Source: Rachicladosporium sp. CCFEE 5018 (taxonomy: Eukaryota > Ascomycota > Dothideomycetes > Cladosporiales > Cladosporiaceae). Taken from it: a stretch of 10,100 bases of DNA. The translations under genes and the position numbers were made by a program. The notes under the pieces are model-generated. The model made no database searches. It was not told the origin of the DNA and saw only the letters and a list, made by a program, of their open reading frames with translations. Location: positions 1,036,874 through 1,046,973 of the forward strand of contig KZ111142.1 in the NCBI GenBank assembly GCA_002077045.2, read 5' to 3'. Shown here piece by piece: positions 1 to 6,093 of the stretch (position 1 is its first letter; the number at the start of each line of letters is the position of its first letter).

Positions 1-698
1 AGAAGCTCATCAAGCAAGATTACAACAAGAGCAGCAGTCAGAAGCTGGACAACGAGGAGCACGCAGATACCAGCACCGAGATCGGATGGGAGACCATACA
101 AGCCAGTAGCGACGAAGACGATAGCTTGGCCGAGTGACAGGATGATAGCGAGAAGCTTTTGTGCGGTCTGGTACAACTCGCGGTCGGATTTGAGGTCGAG
201 GTTGACATCGATGAGGTGGGTTCCAGCTAGCAGCTGAAATACCATGCCGGAGGAGATGATGGGTGTGATACCGAGTTCCATGAGTGTTCCGCGATTACTT
301 GCCATCATCATTCGTAGCCAGTATAGAGGGTCGGAGGTGTCTGGTGTCCCCTGTCAATGCTTGTTCCGTCTCTCTCTCGCTTCGACTCTTGGTGCTCACC
401 TGAAGACACAATGCCGTACAGTGGCATCTGGCTCATCACCAAGAAGATGACCAGCGTGACGGACGTCCATACTATCCGTTGTTGGAAGGGTACTTTGGTC
501 TCAGGGACTTGGACTTCGGGAATGACGGGGGTGAACGGTTTGACGAGGTCGAGGAAACGGACTGTAAGGTGAGATTGATCAGCTATTGCTCATTGAAGCT
601 CCAAAGCCATTGCAACGCCATAGAGATTATTCGTATGTCCGCGGCCACGTGCGCATGCATTGCTCAAGGTTATGGGGGTAGTACATACGTCCACTCAT
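1..698 (-). CDS. SEC61: Sec61 alpha, protein translocon channel subunit (N-terminal part; gene runs off left edge)
   Basis: Pore-forming subunit of the ER Sec61 translocon, which moves secretory and membrane proteins across or into the ER membrane. Three exons can be read on the minus strand: 698-689 (start codon plus 7 nt), 561-400 and 340-1. The introns are 688-562 (GTATGT donor, CTGAT branch site, TTACAG acceptor) and 399-341 (GTGAGC donor, CCAG acceptor). Splicing gives an N-terminus starting MSGLRFLDLVKPF, a first membrane helix near residues 34-50 ending SQMPLYGIVSS, then the plug segment DTSDPLYWLR (58-67), the helix with TPIISSGMVFQLLAG, and two further hydrophobic helices. These are hallmark Sec61 alpha sequences. 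About 170 of the roughly 475 residues usual for the family are present; the rest lies left of position 1. A further acceptor-like CAG sits inside intron 2, but only the CCAG at 341 preserves the family's SSDTSD junction. The identification is very secure and the exon limits are well supported by reading frame. Confidence 0.95.
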
Positions 699-1155
699 GA
701 TTGCGGTGGCTCGCCGGAGCTACGAATTCGATCTCTACTCCAATCAATCGTGCAAGAGGTCCGTCAATGTGGAGAAGAGGTAAGGAAGGAGCGTCGAGGG
801 TGAAGTGAAGTTGTCGCAACAGAGGTCTCGTGGCATCAATATTTGACGGGGAACACAGCTGCCAGGTGTCTGGAGTTCAGGCACGGCTTCTCCACAGTCT
901 TGGCGGATAATCTCGTGGATGGCACAAGGCATTGAAGATCCCTGTATCGTATCAGTCACCGTTAGGCGAACATTACAACACACTCAGTAGAGCCACGTGT
1001 GGTACCGAAGTGATGTACAGTCTTGCGGCTATCTTAGGTGTCTATCGTAATGTACACCCGTAGGTGACCCCCGAAACGCCATGCTGCAAGCGCAGGAAAC
1101 CATCTATGTCCACCTCAGGATCCCATGCGCCACGACTTGAATATCTGCAATTGGA
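699..1155. other. Intergenic: SEC61 5' region and DIC1 3' region
   Basis: This 457-bp gap lies between the SEC61 start codon and the DIC1 stop codon, both on the minus strand, so it should hold the DIC1 3' UTR and terminator and the SEC61 promoter. Only short open frames without ATG-led, family-like sequence occur, and I see no gene here. Two recognisable short motifs are present: CCAATCA at 740-746, a possible CCAAT-box about 40 bp before the SEC61 ATG, and a CACGTG E-box at 994-999 inside a 13-bp string repeated at 2405-2417. Neither motif is proven functional. Confidence 0.6.
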
Positions 1156-2216
1156 TCAAGGCTCTTCCCACCCCTTCCACTTCCGCCACAACTTCTTATG
1201 CTGTTCCAGAAACATGAATGTAGCAATAGTATGCGGCCCCAACCTGATGAAACTGGGCACCCACCCTTTGAATACCCAAGAGAATCCCTCCTGCTTCGTC
1301 ACCCGCGCAAGCAGCGTCCACACAGCCTCGTTCGTCTTCGAAGTCATGATCCGCGTCTTGATCACATCCACAGGGCTGCACACCGTCGTCGCCACGAAAC
1401 CCGCCATAAAGGACGCGGTAAAGTGGGTGTACAGGTTATCGCCCATGCTCGTGCGCCGCAGTAGCTCAGACTTGAAGATGTCGTAACTAGCGAGCTGGGA
1501 GGCGGTCATGAGGACTGCGCGGAGGCTGTTGGGCCAGACTGCACGGAAGAGGCTGGCGACGCCTTCTTCCTTGATCATTCGACTGAGCCCGTCAATTGCA
1601 TTCTTGTAGTTCCGCCGATCTGCTGCGGGTAGAGCTGCGTCGTTCTGCATGCGGACGTTGAGAATGTCGGCTGGGTTGCCGGCGATGCCGCCGAGGAAAC
1701 CGGAGGCTGAGGCCATTCCGACTAGGGCCGGGAAGGATGGCTTCTCCTTTGCGGTCGTGAAGACTTCTTTGAGCTCCTCATACACTCCGAAGCGGGTGGT
1801 GCTGTAGGTCATCTGTCGGAGAAGGGAGGCGGATAGCTGTCACCGTTGGAGTCAGCGGAGCTATGCTGCGCGTGTATGCGGACAATGCTTACTCCGGCAT
1901 AGATCCCTGGTATGCCATCTGCCTTGACAATGTGTGTGAAAGTCTGCAGCATGTTCTTCCGAGCTCCATCATGCGCCTGTGTTTGCAATCTGACCTTCAC
2001 CGTGTAAGCTGAGCTGTACTTGGAGCCAATGGCTACCAACATTTCGTACCTTGACTGCAAACCTCGTCAGAACACTTCCCACTCTCCTGATAGATCGTCT
2101 GACTTACTCAGATCCAGCGGATGCGTCACGCAGGCCGCGAAACAACTCGCACTCCCTCCGAACCACAGCGGGTAGTGATGCGGGCCATGCTGGGTGGCTG
2201 TCGGGGCTTTGGACAT
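1156..2216 (-). CDS. DIC1: Mitochondrial dicarboxylate carrier (DIC1-like, SLC25 family)
   Basis: Inner-membrane carrier expected to exchange malate or succinate for phosphate. Inferred exons: 2216-2108, 2054-2050 (5-nt micro-exon), 1994-1893 and 1836-1156. Introns are 53, 55 and 56 nt; the first has GTAAGT, a CTGAC branch site and TTTGCAG. The product is 298 aa, the usual size for this carrier. It has the three repeats of the family, with signatures PLDLIKVR (33-40), NPADILNVRMQND (126-138) and SPVDVIKTR (226-234). The second signature and the RQMTYSTTRFGVYEELK block (79-95) are typical of dicarboxylate rather than other SLC25 carriers. There is no cleavable presequence, as usual for the family. 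The micro-exon is needed to keep the PxDxxKxR spacing of the first repeat; skipping to the next in-frame acceptor (CTCAG, exon from 2007) would insert three residues into that signature. The gene is divergent from the mitochondrial PheRS gene. Family is very secure; dicarboxylate substrate is likely; the micro-exon is an inference. Confidence 0.92.
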
Positions 2217-2513
2217 GCTCTACTTCAGCGCATAGCTTGAGCGAGCGACACAACTCCAGGCCGAGCAGAGTTGAAATAGCTCTTAGGGTATGTATATGGG
2301 TGTATACGGCCGATCGCGGATTTGTACTTCGCGACTTGCAGCTTGAGCACCGAACTTAGCGCAATGATGTAGGCGGCTCTGGCCGTTATTTCCTGCTGCG
2401 AAGCGAGCCACGTGTGGAGTGACAGAAGTCGCGACCGGACATGGAAACCGCCAGGTTGAGGTCGACATATCAATGCTACATGTCTCGTGCACTTTAACCA
2501 CAGTACAGACGAC
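2217..2513. promoter_or_regulatory. Divergent promoter between DIC1 and mitochondrial PheRS
   Basis: These 297 bp separate the start codons of two genes transcribed away from each other, both encoding mitochondrial proteins, so the stretch must carry both 5' UTRs and both promoters. A CACGTG E-box lies at 2409-2414 within GAGCCACGTGTGG (2405-2417), the same 13 bases as at 990-1002 near SEC61. An alternating TATAT/GTATAC stretch at 2289-2306 lies about 75-90 bp upstream of the DIC1 ATG. No CCAAT box is seen. Shared control of the two genes is plausible but inferred only from geometry. Confidence 0.6.
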
Positions 2514-4249
2514 ATGATCCTGCGGAACTCGAATGCTTCGATCTGCGCTCTGCCCGCTGGATTGCGATGGCACGTCCGACGCCCGACTCGGTTGACCCTT
2601 AGACTCTCCAGACAGTCGTCGACAGGTAAGAACACCTCTCGTATGCGGACGGTCTAGTTCGTCGCCATCTTCCGGATGCACACGAAATTGCACATACCCT
2701 GTAAAGCGAAAGAACCGTCTTGTAGCTATTCACACGGCAGATCCTCCGCACCGACTCCACGGCGGCAATAGTGATCACACTACTACTGACTGCCTGGCCT
2801 GAGTCCCGGGAATAAGTCTGGCCAACGCAAAATTGACTACACTAACTGATAGCAGCTTCAAAATGCAACGCCGACCACGGCCTCACGATCGATGGCACCA
2901 CATACGCTACAGACTCATGGACGAATGTACCGCCATCCATTCTCGCCCAGTATGGGCGCAGACTCCACATCCAGCCAAATCACCCCATCTCGATCACCAG
3001 GAAGCTCATTGAGTCTCGATTCCCTGCTTTCCAAAATCGCAACGAGCTTCCAGCGGTAGTGACAGTCGATCAAAACTTCGACTCGCTTGGATTCACTCAG
3101 GATCACCCAGGTCGAAGCCGGACCGACACCTACTACATCAACAAAGACACTCTGCTGAGGACTCATACCTCGGCTCATGAAGTGGATGTCTTTCGAGCCA
3201 ACACTAGTGATGGCTACACGATCTCGGCAGACGTGTATCGTAGAGACGCAGTCGATCGAAGCCACTATCCTGTCTTCCATCAGATGGAAGGTGCTTTGAC
3301 ATGGGATCGAAATGCGTCTAGCTCGAGCAAGGATCTCGCCGAGACCATCATGTCAAGCCTGGAAAAGCTGCCAAAGCATGACCTCGTAGTCGAAGACCCG
3401 AACCCGCCCTTTCACGAGGAGCGCAATCCGCTGCAGACGAAGTATCACACGCCGGAGGAGGCGAAGGCAGTCGCTGCTCATCTCAAGCGCTCACTCGAAG
3501 ACATGGTGGTCACGATCTTCGCTGCAGCCGACAAAGCCCTGGCAGCATCTGGTCAAGGTGCTCAAGGCGAGCAAGAACCTCTTAAGGTTCGGTGGGTAGA
3601 GGCGTTCTTCCCACACACGTCTCCGTCATGGGAATTGGAAGTCTGGTGGCGAGGGGACTGGCTTGAAGTACTGGGCTGCGGAGTCATCGATCAGCCTCTG
3701 TTGAACCGCGCAGGCGTGTCATCGCGAGTCGGCTGGGCGTTTGGTATTGGCCTAGAGCGAATCGCGATGTTGCTGTTTGGTATTCCGGACATACGTTTGT
3801 TCTGGAGCAAGGATCAGCGATTTCTCAGTCAATTCGATGAGTCGCAGCCCATCCGACGATTTCAACCGTTTAGCAAGTACCCAGCAGCTCCACGAGACGT
3901 CGCATTTTGGTTGCCGAAGTCCGAAGCGTCTGCAGTCGCAGACACAAAGGCGTCGGGCAGTTCTGCCCCATCGCCTGCCGGCGGTCAGCTCACGGAGCCA
4001 TCCACGACAAAAACCCCGTCGTTCCATGAGAATGATCTAATGGAAGTGGTGCGAAACGCAGCTGGCGATGCCGTGGAAGACGTGAGTCTGATCGATAGCT
4101 TCAAGCATCCGAAGACTGGAAGGCAGAGTCTGTGCTACAGGGTCACGTATCGCAGTCTGGAGAAGACATTGACGACGGAAGAGGCGAACGAGCTGCACGA
4201 GCAGATCCGGCAGGAGCTGGTGTCGAAGTTCGGCGTGGAGTTGCGATGA
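2514..4249 (+). CDS. MSF1: Mitochondrial phenylalanyl-tRNA synthetase
   Basis: Monomeric class II synthetase that charges mitochondrial tRNA-Phe with phenylalanine. Exon 1 (2514-2625) encodes about 37 residues rich in Arg, Ser and Leu with no acidic residue, a good matrix-targeting presequence; it ends CAG|GTAAGA. Intron 1 (2626-2855, 230 nt, long for this window) ends CTAACTGATAGCAG, giving a TAG/CAG tandem acceptor. Exon 2 is 2856-4249. The product is 501 aa (502 if the upstream AG is used), within the family range. The catalytic core shows THTSAH (140-145), motif 2 region FHQMEG (178-183) and motif 3 GIGLERIAMLLFGIPDIR (334-351). The C-terminal anticodon-binding domain begins FSKYPAAPRDVAFWLP (376-391) and ends VELR. 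A Ser/Ala/Thr-rich insert at about 393-425 interrupts it. The frame stays open upstream of the first in-exon GTG at 3059, so the N-terminus must come from the upstream exon. Identity is very secure; the exon 1 choice is good but untested. Confidence 0.93.
2850..2855 (+). other. TAGCAG tandem (NAGNAG) splice acceptor
   Basis: Two AG acceptors lie 3 nt apart at the end of the first PheRS intron, 7 and 10 nt after the branch adenosine of CTAAC (2842-2846). Either keeps the frame: the distal CAG gives one Ala at the junction and the proximal TAG gives two. The short branch-to-AG distance favours the distal site. Confidence 0.55.
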
Positions 4250-4277
4250 TCTCTGTGTGATCGTGCCGCTCTCATTG

Positions 4278-4286
4278 TATATATAT
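4278..4286. promoter_or_regulatory. TATATATAT element between PheRS stop and next gene
   Basis: An AT-alternating run lies 29 bp after the PheRS stop codon and about 60 bp before the ATG at 4346. It could act as a 3'-processing efficiency element for the upstream gene or as a TATA-like element for the downstream one. A CACGTG follows at 4303-4308. Function is inferred only from position. Confidence 0.3.
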
Positions 4287-4345
4287 GTACCAATTCTCGA
4301 CTCACGTGTCCTCGAGTCGCAGTTGTTCTCTCGCGAGCTTCAAAG

Positions 4346-4952
4346 ATGAAGTCAATGCCAAGCCTTGATGTCTACTGCACCTCAAGAGACCTCATGTTGC
4401 ACACCATCACTCTCGCCATCTTGCCTCGAACATCTCTCGTCATGTTTCCCTCTCTCCCTCTTCGCGCAACACTCGACCCCTACGCCCTCCCCAAAGCCCC
4501 CCTCACCACCCAGCCTACCCCTTCCCTCTCACCCACATTCCCCTACACCTGGCAGTCCAACCCCTACACCTCGAAACGCACCTGGCCTCCTCACTTCGAC
4601 TCCCTCTCGCCCAAACACCGCTTTTCGCTAGAACGCCGCTACCGTCGCCGGGCGAAGTTGAAGTGGGCACGGCCGACGTGGACGAAGGGGGTGAAGTTGG
4701 CGCAGTGGGGCAGTATACTGTTTGTGACTGTGTATGGGGTGCTGTTCATGGAGGGGCCGGAGGGACAGAAGGGCGTTTTCAGTGGGGTGAGTGGATACAT
4801 GAAATGGAGAAGAAGGGGAAGTTGGGGATTGCTGACAGGTGATGTAGATACGGAAGTGGTATGGGGAGCAGTCTGACCTTGCGGCGGGTGCGAGAGGAGG
4901 GAATCTGGTCGAGGACAACACGCCTGCTGCTGCGAAGCCAACTGGCGTCTAG
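4346..4952 (+). CDS. Small basic single-pass membrane protein of unknown function
   Basis: One intron at 4787-4847 (61 nt; GTGAGT donor, CTGAC branch site, GATGTAG acceptor) joins exon 4346-4786 to 4848-4952. Splicing replaces a nonsense-looking tail with IRKWYGEQ and a 34-codon second exon ending in TAG. From the ATG at 4346 the product is 181 aa. The ATG at 4442 (149 aa) may be the true start, because the first 32 residues look unlike the rest and the later ATG has a pyrimidine-rich leader. The protein has a Pro/Ser/Thr-rich N-terminal half, a strongly basic stretch (LERRYRRRAKLKWARPTW, 95-112), one hydrophobic helix at about 117-135 (LAQWGSILFVTVYGVLFME), and a short Gly/Ala-rich tail. I believe proteins with this RRYRRRAKLKWARP...LAQWG arrangement are conserved in other ascomycetes, but I know no function for them. 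The positive residues before the helix suggest a membrane-anchored orientation; the compartment is unknown. It begins only 97 bp after the PheRS stop codon. Confidence 0.75.
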
Positions 4953-5421
4953 AGTTTGAGGATCTGGTCACGTACACGTATAAGCTTGCCAGAGGGTGCA
5001 TGAGATTATCCCGCAGTCCCTCCCAAGGTTCGATGCAGAGCTGCAGAGAAGTTGTCAACCGCCATACTGATAGGACCAGCCCGAGGAGATGAGCGCTTTC
5101 ATCGGTATCGACGTGCTGCGAAGAAATTGGATATTACCAGAAGACTCAAGATGCTGGAGGTTCGCCAAGCTGTCGCAATGGGAAGCTTCCCTGCTATTCC
5201 ACGATGTCTGATCTGTGCCTTCCATCCCTTTGGCTCCCTCGACTCTAGAAATTTCCGGCTCTGGAGAGATGCTTTGAGCGTTAGCTGGCTCGCGCTTCAC
5301 CTGGATCGACAAAGGACTCTGGAGTGCTGCTCGATGTTCATTGAAGCGGTGTCGGACTATATGTATGCTCCAGCCCCAGCCTGAATGTGAAGCTCATCAC
5401 GATAAGTCAACACCTCGCAAG
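4953..5421. other. Intergenic: 5' region of the secreted six-cysteine protein
   Basis: This 469-bp stretch lies between two plus-strand genes. The open frames here on both strands start at non-ATG codons and encode nothing recognisable, so I read it as non-coding. It holds the promoter of the secreted protein gene. Notable contents are two 8-bp palindromes of the form GAAnnTTC, at 5182-5189 (within the 12-bp palindrome GGGAAGCTTCCC, 5180-5191) and at 5248-5255. The ATG at 5365 is in frame with the signal peptide ATG at 5422 and would add 19 residues in front of it. Confidence 0.5.
5180..5255. promoter_or_regulatory. Pair of heat-shock-element-like palindromes
   Basis: GAAGCTTC (5182-5189) and GAAATTTC (5248-5255) both match the inverted GAAnnTTC core bound by Hsf1 trimers. 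The second is preceded by CTC at 5243-5245, so three adjacent 5-bp units match nTTCnnGAAnnTTCn with a single mismatch. The pair lies about 170-240 bp upstream of the secreted protein ATG. The match could be chance in a region of this length. Confidence 0.3.
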
Positions 5422-6093
5422 ATGCGCCTTACCCAATTTGTGGTGCTGTTCGGCAGCTTGCTCGCCGACATCTCACAAGTATCCGCTTCAGCCCGCCTGT
5501 TCGATCAGAGCAACACCTCCGAAGCGGCATTCTGCTTACCCACAAACACAATCTCTAAGCTCGCCGACAGCTTCAAGAATGACACCTTCGGGGCAGTAGC
5601 CTGGCAAGGCCTCCTCATCGAGATCGATGCTGCTGCCGCGCGCGTTAGCGACACGCGCGGATCATGGCAATGTATTGCAGCCATCCGTACCGCCGAGAAT
5701 TACCTTCAACAGCTACATGATCACCATATCTATCGCCTCGATCTCGTGCGCAGAGCTATTGCATACCAGCACGTCTCGCCTGCGCCGCGGGATCTGACCT
5801 CGCTGAGTGTCCCGTGGCTGGACGAAGGTTGCAAGAGTGTTTCCGGCGGAGTCTTCGTTCTGCTCTGGCAGGCCCACTGCCTTCAACCTATGCTGAGCGT
5901 GGACGTTGTCAAAGCCGCCATTCGAGATGCCCAGCAGTCTTGCGATCATGTTGGCGCTTTACTGCCGATGGCCGATGACATCCTGAAGCGTCTGTTCGCC
6001 GGCACGACATTTGAATGCGACAAGAAGCGTATGTACTCTCGCGCAGATCTCCTAAATATGCCATACGATACTGACACAACCACAGTGATTTAG
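5422..6093 (+). CDS. Secreted six-cysteine protein, unrecognised (candidate effector or apoplastic protein)
   Basis: I do not recognise this protein. From the ATG at 5422 it starts with a clear signal peptide: Arg-2, a hydrophobic core at about 6-15, and a likely cut after Ala-Ser-Ala (22-24). The 204-aa spliced product has six cysteines, all in the mature part (38, 84, 137, 153, 174, 199), enough for three disulfides, plus N-glycosylation sequons at Asn-31 (NTS) and Asn-53 (NDT). A 57-nt intron fits at 6029-6085 (GTATGT donor, CTGAC branch site, CCACAG acceptor) and gives the end CDKKLI before the TAG at 6091-6093. If unspliced, the frame stays open and reaches the same stop, giving 223 aa. 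There are no repeats and no known catalytic motif; the mature sequence looks mainly helical. A small secreted cysteine-containing protein in a plant-associated fungus would be flagged as an effector candidate, but neither lifestyle nor function is shown here. Confidence 0.75.
   Translation: MRLTQFVVLFGSLLADISQVSASARLFDQSNTSEAAFCLPTNTISKLADSFKNDTFGAVAWQGLLIEIDAAAARVSDTRGSWQCIAAIRTAENYLQQLHDHHIYRLDLVRRAIAYQHVSPAPRDLTSLSVPWLDEGCKSVSGGVFVLLWQAHCLQPMLSVDVVKAAIRDAQQSCDHVGALLPMADDILKRLFAGTTFECDKKRMYSRADLLNMPYDTDTTTVI
6029..6085 (+). other. Stopless 57-nt intron near the end of the secreted protein gene
   Basis: GTATGT at the 5' end, CTGAC at 6071-6075 and CCACAG at 6080-6085 make a textbook fungal intron. 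Its length is 19 codons exactly and it has no in-frame stop, so retention adds 19 residues between Lys-202 and the final Ile, replacing Leu-203 by codons that start with Arg. Splicing is inferred from the signals only. Confidence 0.65.

Noticed and set aside
1064..1486. Plus-strand open frame of 140 codons opposite the carrier gene
   Set aside because: It is antisense to the strongly supported DIC1 C-terminal exon and has no recognisable protein features.
2008..2054. Single-intron model of DIC1 with the acceptor at CTCAG
   Set aside because: It keeps the frame but inserts three residues into the first carrier signature. The micro-exon model preserves it and uses a far better first acceptor.
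2225..2693. Two minus-strand open frames of 136 codons upstream of DIC1
   Set aside because: They overlap the divergent promoter and the PheRS presequence exon and intron, lack family resemblance, and would conflict with the better supported first exons.
3059..3061. Start of the PheRS at position 3059
   Set aside because: The codon is GTG and the frame is open upstream with conserved PheRS sequence (residues about 40-105), so it is internal.
5020..5045. GGTTCGA string resembling a tRNA B box
   Set aside because: The following bases do not complete the B box, and no A box or cloverleaf pairing can be found upstream.
5052..5384. Plus-strand open frame of 110 codons upstream of the secreted protein
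   Set aside because: It starts at TTG, has no ATG-led family-like sequence, and lies where the promoter of the next gene is expected.
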